Source: an uncultured Bacteroidia bacterium
GTDB taxonomy: Bacteria > Bacteroidota > Bacteroidia > Bacteroidales > UBA932
Direction: 5' to 3'
Assembly: GCA_902792815.1 (NCBI GenBank)
Contig: CADBAY010000011.1
Location: 19,456 to 83,455, forward strand
Length of the DNA stretch: 64,000 bases
Shown here: positions 9,440 to 19,086 of the stretch, piece after piece
Layout: every line of letters starts with the position of its first letter
How positions within the stretch are numbered: the stretch's first letter is position 1
The notes under the pieces: model-generated
Told to the model about the DNA's origin: nothing
What the model saw: only the letters and a program-made list of their open reading frames with translations
Database searches by the model: none
Position numbers and translations under genes: made by a program

Positions 9440-9988
9440 ATGGCTGTTAAGATTCGTTTACAGCGCCACGGTAAGAAGAATTTCGCATTCTTCCACATTG
9501 TAGTGGCAGACTCACGCTCCCCGCGTGACGGTCGTTACATCGAGGAACTCGGTGTGTATAACCCCAACACCAACCCCGCTACCATCGATCTCAATTTCGA
9601 GCGCGCACTGGCATGGGTTAAGGTCGGTGCAGAGCCTACTCTGACCGCCCGCCGCATTCTCTCCTACGAGGGTGTTCTCCTTAGGCATCACCTTGACGGT
9701 GGTATCGAGAAAGGCGCTCTCACCCAGGAAGTTGCTGACAAGAAGTGGAACGACTGGAAGGCTGGCAGGGATGCCAAGATCGAGGCCAAGAAGACCGGTC
9801 TGAAGAACGCTGCCATCGAGGCCCGCAAGGCCGCCAAGGCCGAAGAGGCCAAGGTAAATGAGGCACGCGCCGAGGCTATCGCCAAGAAGGCCGCCGAGCT
9901 TGCCGCCGCCCAGGCTGCAGCAAAGGCCGCCGCCGAGGCACCCGCCGAGGAGGCTCCCGCAGCAGAGGAAGCACCCGCCGAGGCATAG
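9440..9988 (+). CDS. rpsP: 30S ribosomal protein S16 with long acidic/Ala tail
   Basis: A 182-residue small-subunit ribosomal protein. Residues 1 to about 80 are canonical S16 ([20 protein letters not shown], then [16 protein letters not shown]). The remainder is a low-complexity Ala/Lys/Glu helix-forming extension ending in Ala/Pro/Glu repeats; S16 of most bacteria is 80-90 residues, while Bacteroidota proteins commonly carry such tails. Its role is unknown. The gene is followed after 1 bp by rimM, whose product matures the 30S subunit, a conserved pairing. Confidence 0.97.
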   Translation: MAVKIRLQRHGKKNFAFFHIVVADSRSPRDGRYIEELGVYNPNTNPATIDLNFERALAWVKVGAEPTLTARRILSYEGVLLRHHLDGGIEKGALTQEVADKKWNDWKAGRDAKIEAKKTGLKNAAIEARKAAKAEEAKVNEARAEAIAKKAAELAAAQAAAKAAAEAPAEEAPAAEEAPAEA

Positions 9989-9989
9989 G

Positions 9990-10454
9990 ATGCTCTCTGT
10001 AGCCAAAATCATTAAGTCCAACGGCACGAGTGGAGATGTCCTCATCGGACTTCTGGACTGCGAGCTTTCGGACCTTACAAACGAGGAACCGGTATACATC
10101 GAATTCGATGGACTGCCGGTTCCATTTTTTGTAGAAAGCATCTCCCCCAAGGGGTCCACACGCGCCATAGTGCACCTTACCGACGTCGATTCCCTTCAGG
10201 ACGCCGAAGAGCTTGTGGGCCGGGAGATTTACATCGAGGGCGAATATGAAGACGACGGCCCGGAGGATTTCACCGGCTGGACCCTGTACGACGGCGAGCG
10301 TCCGGTAGGCACCGTAGAAGGCCTGGAAGATATTCCCGGCAACCCTTGCCTGATTGTCGGAGGCGCCCTTATCCCCCTTCACGAAGATCTTATCCAATCT
10401 GCAGACCCTTCCACCCGTACTCTGGTGATGAACCTCCCGGAGGGACTGCTGTAA
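9990..10454 (+). CDS. rimM: Ribosome maturation factor RimM
   Basis: A 154-residue cytoplasmic factor for 16S rRNA processing and 30S head assembly; in known systems it binds S19. The N-terminal RimM domain starts VAKIIKSNGTSGDVLI and the C-terminal PRC-barrel contains GREIYIEGE and GTVEGLEDIPGNPCLIV. The open frame extends upstream to 9858, but that part is antisense-like low complexity inside rpsP; the ATG at 9990, one base after the rpsP stop, gives the normal N-terminus. Co-transcribed with rpsP, and perhaps with the aldehyde dehydrogenase gene 10 bp downstream. Confidence 0.93.
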   Translation: MLSVAKIIKSNGTSGDVLIGLLDCELSDLTNEEPVYIEFDGLPVPFFVESISPKGSTRAIVHLTDVDSLQDAEELVGREIYIEGEYEDDGPEDFTGWTLYDGERPVGTVEGLEDIPGNPCLIVGGALIPLHEDLIQSADPSTRTLVMNLPEGLL

Positions 10455-10464
10455 ATTCATCAGT

Positions 10465-11853
10465 ATGACTCTGTCCAACACCACTTCCGAGCGCATAGAG
10501 GCCCTCGCAGGGGGCCAGCGCGCATTTTTTGCCACAGGCGTCACCCGCGATATACGCTTCCGCAAGCAGCAGCTCAAGGCCCTGCGCAGCGCCCTTCAAA
10601 AATGGGAAAAGCCCCTTTGCGATGCGCTGTGGACCGATCTTCATAAATCCTATGAGGAGGCCTTCATGACAGAGATCGGCCTGGTGTTCGGCGAGATTTC
10701 CGACGCTCTCAAGCACGTAGGCAAATGGGCGCGCAGGCGTAAATGTCCTACGCCCATTACGGGCATACCCTCAAGCAGTTACATCATCAGGGAGCCCCTC
10801 GGGTGCACTCTCATAGTCTCTCCGTGGAACTATCCTGTGCAGCTGCTGCTGAGCCCCCTTGTGGGCGCCATCGCCGCGGGCTGCACCGCCATCCTCAAGC
10901 CCTCGCCATATGTTCCGAACGTGTCCGCCGCACTCCAGCAGATGATCGAAGAGACCTTCGAGCCCGGCTACATTGCCGTGGTGCAGGGCAACCGCGAGGT
11001 CAACACCGCCTTGTTCGGCACCCGCTTCGACCTGGTGTTCTTCACCGGCAGCCCGGCCCTGGGCAAAGTGGTGATGGAGGCCCAGTCCAAATATCTTACG
11101 CCGCTGGTGCTGGAACTAGGCGGCAAGAGCCCCTGCATAGTGGACAAAGATGCCGACATACAGATCGCCGCCCGCCGCATCGTCTGGGGAAAGTGCCTCA
11201 ACAGCGGCCAGACCTGCATAGCTCCCGACTACCTTTTCTTGCACGAAGACATCAAGGACGCCTTCATAGAGGCGTTCAAAAAGGAACTCGCCGGCTTGTA
11301 TCCCGAGGGCACGAAGGATGCAAAACACTACGTGCACATAGTCCGTGACCGCGCATTCGCCCGCCTCACTTCTTACCTGCAGGACGGTACCGTGATTGCC
11401 GGAGGGCATTTTGACCCCGCCACACGCTGGATAGAGCCCACCCTGCTTGACGGCGTGAGCCCACAGGCCCCAGTGATGCAGGAAGAAATCTTCGGCCCCA
11501 TCTTCCCGATACTCACCTTCCGCGAGCGCAAAGAGGTGGAGCAATTTGTCTGCAGCAGGGAGAAGCCACTTGCCTTCTACTACTTTGGCAAGAAGGCCGA
11601 CGGCTGGAGCATACTCTCTCATACCACTTCCGGCGGTGCCTGCATCAACGATGTCATAATGCACATCGCTAACAGCAAGATTCCTTTCGGCGGCGTGGGC
11701 AATTCCGGAATGGGAAGCTACCACAGCGAACGCAGCTTCCTCGCTTTCAGCCACGAGCGTTCGGTATTCGTCACTCCCACAAGCATCGATCTCAAGTTCC
11801 GCTACATGCCCTACGGAATGTTCAAGCTGGTCAGGAAGATGCTGAAGGGGTAA
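10465..11853 (+). CDS. Aldehyde dehydrogenase family protein
   Basis: A 462-residue NAD(P)-dependent aldehyde dehydrogenase of the class-3-like (ALDH3) type: short overall, with no signal peptide. Motifs visible are SPWNYPVQL (cofactor site), FFTGSPALGK, the general base in ELGGKSP (Glu217) and the catalytic thiol in NSGQTC (Cys251), plus PFGGVGNSGMG near the C-terminus. Such enzymes oxidise fatty or aromatic aldehydes to acids; the substrate here is unknown. It lies 10 bp after rimM on the same strand. The downstream intergenic region contains a repeat with a strong inverted structure that may act as its terminator. Confidence 0.93.
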   Translation: MTLSNTTSERIEALAGGQRAFFATGVTRDIRFRKQQLKALRSALQKWEKPLCDALWTDLHKSYEEAFMTEIGLVFGEISDALKHVGKWARRRKCPTPITGIPSSSYIIREPLGCTLIVSPWNYPVQLLLSPLVGAIAAGCTAILKPSPYVPNVSAALQQMIEETFEPGYIAVVQGNREVNTALFGTRFDLVFFTGSPALGKVVMEAQSKYLTPLVLELGGKSPCIVDKDADIQIAARRIVWGKCLNSGQTCIAPDYLFLHEDIKDAFIEAFKKELAGLYPEGTKDAKHYVHIVRDRAFARLTSYLQDGTVIAGGHFDPATRWIEPTLLDGVSPQAPVMQEEIFGPIFPILTFRERKEVEQFVCSREKPLAFYYFGKKADGWSILSHTTSGGACINDVIMHIANSKIPFGGVGNSGMGSYHSERSFLAFSHERSVFVTPTSIDLKFRYMPYGMFKLVRKMLKG

Positions 11854-11966
11854 AACTGGCCCGGGCGTGGCGTCCCCAAGGATTGCCGGGATACGGACGT
11901 TTCGGGATATGGTATGACCTGCCGTTTGCCCTCTGCTGAAGCAACCACCAAATGATGCTACCGACA

Positions 11967-12090
11967 GCCCCAGCGGGCAAGGTCTGATTTCATTGCCGAC
12001 ACCTTGCCCGGCAATCGGCCTCTGAGGTGCGTAGGAGCCATATTCAGCGGCAAGGTCTGCCATCTGTTTTGAGACCTTGCCCGCTGGGGC
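11967..12090. repeat. Intergenic repeat family A, copy 1 (111-bp core, 19-bp inverted ends)
   Basis: The 111-bp core (11973-12083) begins GCGGGCAAGGTCT and ends AGACCTTGCCCG. Here the arms extend to perfect 19-bp inverted repeats, GCCCCAGCGGGCAAGGTCT at 11967-11985 and its complement at 12072-12090, followed by a T-run. Inside are another ACACCTTGCCC and a GGCAAGGTCT, so the element can fold as two smaller hairpins or one large cruciform. It lies between two convergent genes and could serve as a bidirectional terminator. Copies 2 and 3 are at 39853 and 40295. Confidence 0.8.
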
Positions 12091-12120
12091 AGGCTTTTTC
12101 CTGAGTCTTCTTGGTCCTTC

Positions 12121-14685
12121 TTAGAACCGCACTTCCATGCCAAGGTTGATGGTCCACAGGCGGCGGGCGGGAACCATTGTGCCGTCAGGCCCGGGTACGG
12201 TGGTATGGGTGATGCGGCGTACGTAATCGACGCGGAAAAGGCGGAAGATATTGGACACGCCGATACCAAGTTCCACATAGGGCACGCCTCCCATAGGCTG
12301 GGTCATATAACTGAACGTCTTGCCGCCCTTCAGGGAATAAACATTCGTGGGGAACTTGGTCATGGCTCCGTACGCAGGATCGGTGCCGTTGTTGGCGTCG
12401 GTAAGCATACCGTACGCTATCTTGGCGCTGAACTCCTCGCGCAGCTGTAGCTTGCGCAGCAGAGGTATCTTACCCAGGATGAATCCGTTGAGGTTGTGGT
12501 ACCAGATGAGCTGCGCCCAGCGGTCGGAGGCGAACTCGAAATACTCCATACAGGAGAATGCGCTCTTGTCCAGAATGTTGGTGGTATTGCCCGGGAACAG
12601 GTTAAGCATGGTCCAGGGCACCCGCCCTATGATGGCCCCGGCATTGAAATGCATATCCGACATTCCGAAGGGAGGAATTCTGAACTTCCAGTCCACATAG
12701 AGCTGAGGCTTGAAATAGCCCACGTCGCCCGGGCGCAGACCAGGTATCGATCCGCCGAGGTCGATAGACACTATAGGGAAGAAAGTGTGGACGAAAGCCT
12801 TGTTGAAGTAGCCCCGGTTGACCGTCTCCTCTTTTGAGAAACGCAGCTGGATACGGGCTTCGTTAGTGGCAACGCTGGGCAGCGATACCGGCAGGCCGTC
12901 CGGGCCAAGCTCCCAGGTATCCATAGGCACGAACATATTGGAATAGTACCTGCGTGCAGCTATCTCGGCAAAGAAGTTGAAATTCATCGAGAACTCGTGC
13001 TCGAAGAAGGCCGAGAAGTTGCTGCGCGGAGCCAGCCTCGAGGTTCCTCCCCAGATGGAAGCCAGCAGGTTGCCGCTGGTGAGGTTGCTGCTGCCCTTGC
13101 CAAGCTGGAAAACGTCATATGACGCATCAAGGGTAAGCTTGCTGAACGGCTCCTTGCGGAAAAGATGCTCGTATGTAAGGCCTCCTTTGACTTGTTTGTC
13201 CTTGAATCCGTAGGCCACGAAGCCTGTAAAGCGGAACTTCTGGCTCAGATCTTTTGATGTATGTAGGCCGAGCCTCGGCTTGAAGCCTTCCAGATTGTTG
13301 TTGCTTATCAGCTGCATGTAGGGGCCTATACCTATGGGACCTATGTCATAGTATTCTGTGACAAGGGTATAAACGGTACGGTAGGCCGTTTTATAGAGCG
13401 GGGCATCCTGTACCTGGTCCACCATTTTATAGATGTCCTGTTCTTTGCGCGTAAGCTCATAGGGCCGCGCCTGATTCCAATATGCGTCGTCCTTGTGATT
13501 GGCATCTTCAAGCACCTTTACTTTACCGTCCGCCACCTGCATGTCTTCAATCGCGATGGGGCTGAAGTCGATATCGGAATAATTGAGCTGCCTGGTGCCG
13601 ATGACCGACATCACCCTCGAAGAATCACCCAGGGCGATAGAAAAGTCGGCGTATAGCTTGTCCTGCTTGTAAAACCAGGTGGAGTCCGGGAGCCTCTGGT
13701 AATCGGTCTCAAGCACTATGTCGCGGAGCCAGTTGACGTTACCGCCCTTGACCATCTTGGCCCTTATGCTCTTGAGGGCGAATTCTTCGGCGTCGATACG
13801 CATTTCTCCATCCAGAGCCGGGGTTGAAATGCCCCTCTTGGGATGGTAGCGCACCACGTAAGTCTTGCGTCCGTCCATCTGAAGCGAGTCCACGATGAAG
13901 TAATTGTAGTACAGCAATCCGCCGTTCTGGATGGGCGAAGGGAACTCCACGTCGAAACTGTTGATGAAGGGACGGTAGAAGTTGACCCTAAGGTGCATGC
14001 TGCCGGTAAACTGGCTCAGCATGTTATGGTTAGGGTTGATACCTGAGATACGGTTGGCAAGCACCGTTTCGTTGTCGATGTCGGGTGTACGCGTATGGCG
14101 CCGCTCCACTACAGACTCGGATATCATGGCCGGAAGGTATGGAACGCCGCTCACCACGGAGGTGTCGATATAGTCGAACACGAAGCCGAAGTCGCGAAGG
14201 AAAGCATTGCCGCGGAGCTGCTCGCGGGGATGCGTGATATCCAGCTCCATCTTGTTGTAAATAGTACACTTATACTGTTCCCGCAGATCCGGATCGTTAC
14301 GGTCGCGATGCTTGTCGATGTTGCGAAGCAGGCGCTTGATAAGGCGGTTGTCGGCCTTGACAAACGCTCCCGAGAGCTGGTTGTCGGTGAGTTTGAGGCG
14401 GAAGTTCACCTCGGTAAAAGCTCCGCGCTTGACCGCCTTTTCCTGGGTATCGTAGCCAAGGAGCTGGCACACCAGAATCTGTGCCGCAGGGTCACGGGTC
14501 TCAAGAGTATATTTGCCGTCGATATCTGCGGTAAGGCCAATTGTGGTGCCTTTGAAGAATATGCCCGCAAAAGGTATGGGCTCGCCCGTATCTGCATCCG
14601 TCACGGTGCCGCGGACCTTGGTGGTCTGGGCAAGCAAAGATGCACCGGCGAGGAGCATACACAAAACAAGAGCAAATCTCCGCAT
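12121..14685 (-). CDS. DUF5686 outer-membrane protein with CarboxypepD_reg-like domain
   Basis: An 854-residue exported protein. A signal peptide (MRRFALVLCMLLAGASLLAQ) is followed by a carboxypeptidase-regulatory-like beta-sandwich (about residues 25-105; KVRGTVTDADTGEPIPFAGI) and a long DUF5686 region that ends as a beta-barrel (final strand TINLGMEVRF). The arrangement is like that of TonB-dependent receptors without a plug. Function of the family is unknown; envelope transport or assembly is inference. The frame is open to 14712, but the ATG at 14685 starts the signal peptide and lies 7 nt from a TATATTTG box. Its 3' end faces the aldehyde dehydrogenase across repeat A1. Confidence 0.85.
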   Translation of the reverse strand: MRRFALVLCMLLAGASLLAQTTKVRGTVTDADTGEPIPFAGIFFKGTTIGLTADIDGKYTLETRDPAAQILVCQLLGYDTQEKAVKRGAFTEVNFRLKLTDNQLSGAFVKADNRLIKRLLRNIDKHRDRNDPDLREQYKCTIYNKMELDITHPREQLRGNAFLRDFGFVFDYIDTSVVSGVPYLPAMISESVVERRHTRTPDIDNETVLANRISGINPNHNMLSQFTGSMHLRVNFYRPFINSFDVEFPSPIQNGGLLYYNYFIVDSLQMDGRKTYVVRYHPKRGISTPALDGEMRIDAEEFALKSIRAKMVKGGNVNWLRDIVLETDYQRLPDSTWFYKQDKLYADFSIALGDSSRVMSVIGTRQLNYSDIDFSPIAIEDMQVADGKVKVLEDANHKDDAYWNQARPYELTRKEQDIYKMVDQVQDAPLYKTAYRTVYTLVTEYYDIGPIGIGPYMQLISNNNLEGFKPRLGLHTSKDLSQKFRFTGFVAYGFKDKQVKGGLTYEHLFRKEPFSKLTLDASYDVFQLGKGSSNLTSGNLLASIWGGTSRLAPRSNFSAFFEHEFSMNFNFFAEIAARRYYSNMFVPMDTWELGPDGLPVSLPSVATNEARIQLRFSKEETVNRGYFNKAFVHTFFPIVSIDLGGSIPGLRPGDVGYFKPQLYVDWKFRIPPFGMSDMHFNAGAIIGRVPWTMLNLFPGNTTNILDKSAFSCMEYFEFASDRWAQLIWYHNLNGFILGKIPLLRKLQLREEFSAKIAYGMLTDANNGTDPAYGAMTKFPTNVYSLKGGKTFSYMTQPMGGVPYVELGIGVSNIFRLFRVDYVRRITHTTVPGPDGTMVPARRLWTINLGMEVRF

Positions 14686-14692
14686 AAGGGTG

Positions 14693-14700
14693 CAAATATA
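14693..14700 (-). promoter_or_regulatory. Promoter -7 box for the DUF5686 gene
   Basis: CAAATATA on the plus strand (TATATTTG on the minus strand), 7 nt upstream of the ATG at 14685. It suggests transcription separate from the upstream SusC-SusD operon. Confidence 0.5.
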
Positions 14701-14744
14701 GCAATTTCCCACGGAGATTTGCTCAAAAAGAAGAATAATCGGTA

Positions 14745-16166
14745 TTACTTAAACAGCGAAAGTGTCTCTTTGTAAATCTTTTCGGCCATATACGCGTGGC
14801 CTGCGGCATTGGGATGCAGTTCGCTGTAGACAGTCACCTTTTGGTCACCCCTGAAGTCAACCACCGGCAGCTTGAAGTGCTCTGCGATGGTCTTTACGGA
14901 GTTGCCGTACTCGCCGTCGATATGGTTGCCCACTATGCAGATAAGCTGCGCATCTGGATAATTCTTCTGCAGAGTCTTGATTACCCAGATGTAAGACTCG
15001 CGGAAGCGGGCGTGCTTGTTGAGGGCTTCGGGAGCGGAATTGAAATCAAATTCGCCCAAGGCTATCTGGCGTGCAGGCTGGCTGTCGTTTGTCCCGCCGA
15101 AAAGGATGATTACGTCGGGATTCTTGAACAGGCTGCAACGCTTCACAAAGGGAGTACGCACCACAGTCGGGTCGCCGTCGGCAACGCAGCTTCCGCTCCA
15201 GGAGGAGTTCACATCCAACTCACACTTCCAGTAATCCTTGACCAGATGCCCCCAGTAGGTCTTTTCCCACGATGTCACATCGGAGCAGGCGGCATTGGTG
15301 GAAGGATAATATGGCCTGTGGTCGGAAGGAATGATGCCATTGAAGGTGGAGATAGAGTCGCCCAGGATGCCGAGGCGCGTTGGCATATGCTTGAGGCCCT
15401 CCACTTCGGCGTTTGCCATGTCAAGGCTGATGTGGTTCACCACCCCAGCCTTGAGCGTCTGGTCGACCGTAAAGGTGGCCTTGACTCCCCCTTCGCACTC
15501 TACGGTTACCGTGCCTTTGAAAGCGCTGGGCAGCACCATTGCGCCAAGGCTTGCGGGAGCACTTGAGCTTCCCACCTTGAAAGCGCCTCCGGAGCAGTCG
15601 AAGCTGATGCCGGAGGAGCTGTTTGACAGTTCTCCTATGCGGGACTCCTCGGGATAGATCTTAATATCGGCAGTAAGCGCAGCCGTTCCCGAAGAAGTCA
15701 GTTTAACCGCACTGAAAGGCCTTCCGGCAAGCTTCCCTCCGGTATCGAAGATATCCAGAACTATGCCTGCGGTAAGTGGCCTTATTGTGCCGGTAACAGG
15801 CTCCCGGCCAAGCAGGATAGTGGTGGTACAGAACACCATCTCGCCCGTCTGTGCGGATGTTGACGGATTGTCCTTGACCAGGTAGGAAGGAAGGGAGAAT
15901 ATATTGCCCGGTTCGCCCGTAAAGCACCAGAGGCTGGTAGCGGAGCCGCTCACCTTAAAGGTACCGGACAGCTTATCCGAACCCAGAGCAGTTAACGTCC
16001 CGGTGCCCGAGTCGCCGCCATCGGTTATATAAGACACCAGGCAGGGCTGGATGGAGGTATTGTCAAGGGACAGCTCCACCTGTACCGTTTTTTCCGGTGC
16101 AATCTTCTGGCAGGCAAAGGATACGAGAAGAGCCGCAGCAAACAAAAAGAGTCGTTTAGCTTTCAT
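14745..16166 (-). CDS. SGNH/GDSL hydrolase lipoprotein
   Basis: A 473-residue lipoprotein (lipobox VSFAC, Cys19). Residues from about 20 to 250 are a beta-rich fimbrillin-like or immunoglobulin-like region. The C-terminal half is an SGNH esterase: block I LGILGDSISTFNG (catalytic Ser), block III FGGTNDS (Asn) and block V YSELHPNAAGH (catalytic His). It is expected to deacylate or de-esterify a glycan or other ligand at the cell surface. The frame also allows a TTG start at 16175 overlapping the upstream stop, but the ATG at 16166, preceded by a weak AAAGAA motif and giving a clean signal peptide, is preferred. It is last in the SusC-SusD operon, 5 bp after the EEP gene. Confidence 0.88.
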   Translation of the reverse strand: MKAKRLFLFAAALLVSFACQKIAPEKTVQVELSLDNTSIQPCLVSYITDGGDSGTGTLTALGSDKLSGTFKVSGSATSLWCFTGEPGNIFSLPSYLVKDNPSTSAQTGEMVFCTTTILLGREPVTGTIRPLTAGIVLDIFDTGGKLAGRPFSAVKLTSSGTAALTADIKIYPEESRIGELSNSSSGISFDCSGGAFKVGSSSAPASLGAMVLPSAFKGTVTVECEGGVKATFTVDQTLKAGVVNHISLDMANAEVEGLKHMPTRLGILGDSISTFNGIIPSDHRPYYPSTNAACSDVTSWEKTYWGHLVKDYWKCELDVNSSWSGSCVADGDPTVVRTPFVKRCSLFKNPDVIILFGGTNDSQPARQIALGEFDFNSAPEALNKHARFRESYIWVIKTLQKNYPDAQLICIVGNHIDGEYGNSVKTIAEHFKLPVVDFRGDQKVTVYSELHPNAAGHAYMAEKIYKETLSLFK

Positions 16167-16171
16167 TTCTT

Positions 16172-17170
16172 TCAATATTCAAACTGGAAGAGCACAGGAT
16201 TGTGGTCCGAAAGATACGGAAGGCCATAATTGGACCCTTCTACCCAATACTTCCCCGGCTTGAGGGACTTACAGCCGTAATAGATATGGTCTATTATGCT
16301 GCTGCTCTTGCCGAAACCGTTGAAAGTGGCGCTGTTCCGATCGGTGCCGGAGCCCGTCAGGCGGGCATACTCCATACTGTCGTTCAACGGCTTAAGTTCG
16401 CTTGAATCGGAGGTGGTGTTGAGGTCGCCCACATGGATTATCAACTTTGAAGAGTTCTTCAGGTCGGTCTCCTTGGTGAGGGCTTTCATCTGCGAGACCA
16501 TAAGCTCAGCCGAATTCTTGCGGGCATCGGCACTCTTGTGATCGTAGTGGGTCGGGAAGAAATAGACAAGTGCATCGTTGTTCTTCTTGTCTTTAAGGAC
16601 CACATAAACGGTGACCCTCCGGCAGGCCGAATTCCAGGCGCCGTATGTGCCGTCGGCATTCTTGGCGGGTATTTGGCGCGTAGAATTGTCGAGCCAGAAG
16701 AAGTCTTTCTGCACCAGTTCGAAACGGCTTTTCAGGTACATTATTCCAACACCTTCCCCGCCTGCATTTGCCACCGACGAGCCGGAAGAGCTGTCACGGC
16801 ACACATCGTAATAACCGTATTCCGAATTGAAATACGACGACGAGAAGAAGTTGGACTGCTCCTTGCGCACTTCCTGCAAGCCTATCAGGTCGGGCTTGGC
16901 GGTATCGATGAACTGCTTCACCGCCGGAGCGCGAACCGACCAGGCCGCGCTGCTGCCATTTGGATAAGTGTCGGCGGTATTGGCATAACGGATGTTGAAA
17001 GTACATATCGTCATGCTTGCCGTACCGCCCGGAGTGTCGGGTTCTTCCGGTTCCGGGGTCACAGGAGCGGGAGGCGGGGTAACCGGATTCACTACATCCT
17101 TGGGCACGCAGGCAATAAAGGCTGCGTGCACCAGGATGAGCGATAAAAACAATCTAATGGATTTTGTCAT
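16172..17170 (-). CDS. Endonuclease/exonuclease/phosphatase (EEP) family lipoprotein
   Basis: A 332-residue lipoprotein with lipobox AFIAC (Cys21), a Pro-rich linker, then a DNase I-like EEP domain. The catalytic landmarks are present: CTFNIRYANT (Asn), GLQEVR (Glu), VGDLNTTSD (Asp and Asn) and the final SDHNPVLF (Asp-His). Family members cleave phosphodiesters in nucleic acids, sphingomyelin or phosphoinositides; which one applies here cannot be decided. Its position behind SusC, SusD and a PKD/propeller lipoprotein, and in front of an SGNH esterase, suggests work on the ligand captured by the SusC-SusD transporter. Gaps to neighbours are 5 bp on each side. Confidence 0.9.
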   Translation of the reverse strand: MTKSIRLFLSLILVHAAFIACVPKDVVNPVTPPPAPVTPEPEEPDTPGGTASMTICTFNIRYANTADTYPNGSSAAWSVRAPAVKQFIDTAKPDLIGLQEVRKEQSNFFSSSYFNSEYGYYDVCRDSSSGSSVANAGGEGVGIMYLKSRFELVQKDFFWLDNSTRQIPAKNADGTYGAWNSACRRVTVYVVLKDKKNNDALVYFFPTHYDHKSADARKNSAELMVSQMKALTKETDLKNSSKLIIHVGDLNTTSDSSELKPLNDSMEYARLTGSGTDRNSATFNGFGKSSSIIDHIYYGCKSLKPGKYWVEGSNYGLPYLSDHNPVLFQFEY

Positions 17171-17175
17171 TATTT

Positions 17176-19068
17176 TTATTCCATTTTACAAGTCTTGCGG
17201 GGATTACCGCCAAGCTGCGACCATCCGTCCGCGGGAGCGGCCACGCCCTTCACTGCCGAGAGAGTAGGTTTGCCGTCCTTGACTCCGTTGCAGTAGATGG
17301 TGCCGTCGGGAGCGATGGTAGGCGAAGTACAGACACTCTGACCGAGAGTGATTTCCGCAATCTTGACTCCGTCAGGCCCGAGCTTGACCAGTTTGCCGGC
17401 GCTTTGGTCGGTGGCTGTCTCGTTATAATAGACATTGCCATTCTTGTCAACGGCAGGGCTGCCCATAACCTCGCCGCCGGCGGGAGTGTACCACTTCTTG
17501 GTTCCGTCGGGATTGACGGCGGTGATACCGGTCGTGGTGCTCACGTAGATGGTTCCGTCTTCACCGATAACGGTACCGAGGCTGTAGTACTGCTTGTTCT
17601 TACCGTCGAGGTCAAGACGCCACTCGTGAGTCGCTCCGGCTTCCTTGTCATACTTGCCAAGGTCGTAGCACATAAGTACGGCATCCGCCTCCGAACCGCC
17701 GGCGCCCTCGGCCTTGCCGAAGAGGATGTACACCTTATTGCTGCCGTCGATGGCCATGTAGCTGGTGAAACCTATCTCGGTATTGGTCTGGCCGATGTAG
17801 CCGAGCATGAAGGCGTTCTGTCCTGCGGCTGCGCCGTAGTACTTCCAGCCGTCACCCTCTTTCCAGTACACACGGGTACCGTACTTGCTGTCGGTATGCA
17901 CCATGAAGGTCTCTTCCTTGGTTGCGGCAAGTCCGCCGTGCGAACCACGCTTTACCTGGAGATATCCGGCGTACGAGCCGTCACCCTTGTAGAGCAGGAG
18001 TCCGTTGTCGCCGGAACCCGAAGGCCAGAGCTCAGGGAAGTCGGCAGGTGCAGGATTACGCTTGGTAGCAACGAAGATGTGGTCGTTCAGAACCAGAGGT
18101 ATGACATTGCAGAACCAGCCATAGCCATAAGCATAGTACCATTTCTGCGTGCCGTCCGGATTGACTGCATAGATACCGGACTCATAGGTCCTGGTCTTGT
18201 CCTGGGTATCCTTGTTACCCACGATCACGAACACGGTACCGTCTGCATCTACCGAAGGAGTGCAGGAAGAGAAGTTCTTGGTGGTGCCGGGGTTGTGGCT
18301 GCCGGCATCGAAACTCCATTTCTTCTCTCCGTCCTTGCCGATTGCAACCAGATGCAGGCCGCTGGAGAAGGCGTAAATGGTATTTCCGTCGGGGCTTACG
18401 GCAGGTGAAGAGAATATCACGTCGCCGTCGCCGTCGTACGAATTGGACCACAGGAGTTCGATAGAGGCCTCGCTCTTTTCTACGTGGACGGTCTTTGTGA
18501 CGGAGCCCTTGCCCCTCTGGTTGTCGGTTACGGTGAGAGTAACTTCGATGTCGCCGTACTCGTTGAACGTGAACTTGGGATTCTGCTCCATAACCGTGTT
18601 GGCGCCGATCCTCCACTCCCAGCCGATAATCTTGCCGTCAGGGTCGGTGGACTTGTCGGTGAACTGCACCTCGTCGCCTGCGGTGATGCCGCTGGACGGG
18701 CTGTAGTCGAAGTCAGCTATAGGACGTTTGTTGGTGTCCTGTACGGTGATGGTCTTGGTGCAGGTGCCGCTGACACCGCTGTTGGTGACGGCGGTGAGCT
18801 TGATTTCCTTCTCGCCCGGAGTATCGAACGACAAAGGAGTTTCCAGCTGCTTGCCCCACACATACTCGGAGCCCCATTCCCATTTGCACGCAACGATAAT
18901 GTCGTTGGTGGCGGTGGAAACGTTGGTTATCTTGATATCCTCGTATATCTCGTACACATCCTTGTCGGTGGTAAAGTCGGCGTTGACCGACACCTTGGGC
19001 TTGTTCAGGCACGAGGCCGCAGCGAGCAAGGCTAGAGAAATGAGGAGTAATCTGTTAACTCTTTTCAT
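17176..19068 (-). CDS. PKD-domain lipoprotein with PQQ-like beta-propeller
   Basis: A 630-residue lipoprotein (lipobox AAASC, Cys20). Two PKD domains occupy roughly residues 28-110 and 112-195 (each with the WEWG/WEWR-type core strand and a TKTVxV ending). Residues from about 200 to 630 form a repeat-rich beta-propeller of the PQQ-binding-like type, with recurring blades such as SPAVSPDGNTIYAFS, TPSVDADGTVFVI and SPTIAPDGTIYCNG. It is probably a surface protein that binds ligand for the SusC-SusD pair, in the position usually held by SusE/SusF-type proteins. Same operon, 18 bp after susD. Confidence 0.88.
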   Translation of the reverse strand: MKRVNRLLLISLALLAAASCLNKPKVSVNADFTTDKDVYEIYEDIKITNVSTATNDIIVACKWEWGSEYVWGKQLETPLSFDTPGEKEIKLTAVTNSGVSGTCTKTITVQDTNKRPIADFDYSPSSGITAGDEVQFTDKSTDPDGKIIGWEWRIGANTVMEQNPKFTFNEYGDIEVTLTVTDNQRGKGSVTKTVHVEKSEASIELLWSNSYDGDGDVIFSSPAVSPDGNTIYAFSSGLHLVAIGKDGEKKWSFDAGSHNPGTTKNFSSCTPSVDADGTVFVIVGNKDTQDKTRTYESGIYAVNPDGTQKWYYAYGYGWFCNVIPLVLNDHIFVATKRNPAPADFPELWPSGSGDNGLLLYKGDGSYAGYLQVKRGSHGGLAATKEETFMVHTDSKYGTRVYWKEGDGWKYYGAAAGQNAFMLGYIGQTNTEIGFTSYMAIDGSNKVYILFGKAEGAGGSEADAVLMCYDLGKYDKEAGATHEWRLDLDGKNKQYYSLGTVIGEDGTIYVSTTTGITAVNPDGTKKWYTPAGGEVMGSPAVDKNGNVYYNETATDQSAGKLVKLGPDGVKIAEITLGQSVCTSPTIAPDGTIYCNGVKDGKPTLSAVKGVAAPADGWSQLGGNPRKTCKME

Positions 19069-19086
19069 AATCTTTTACTTTAAGGG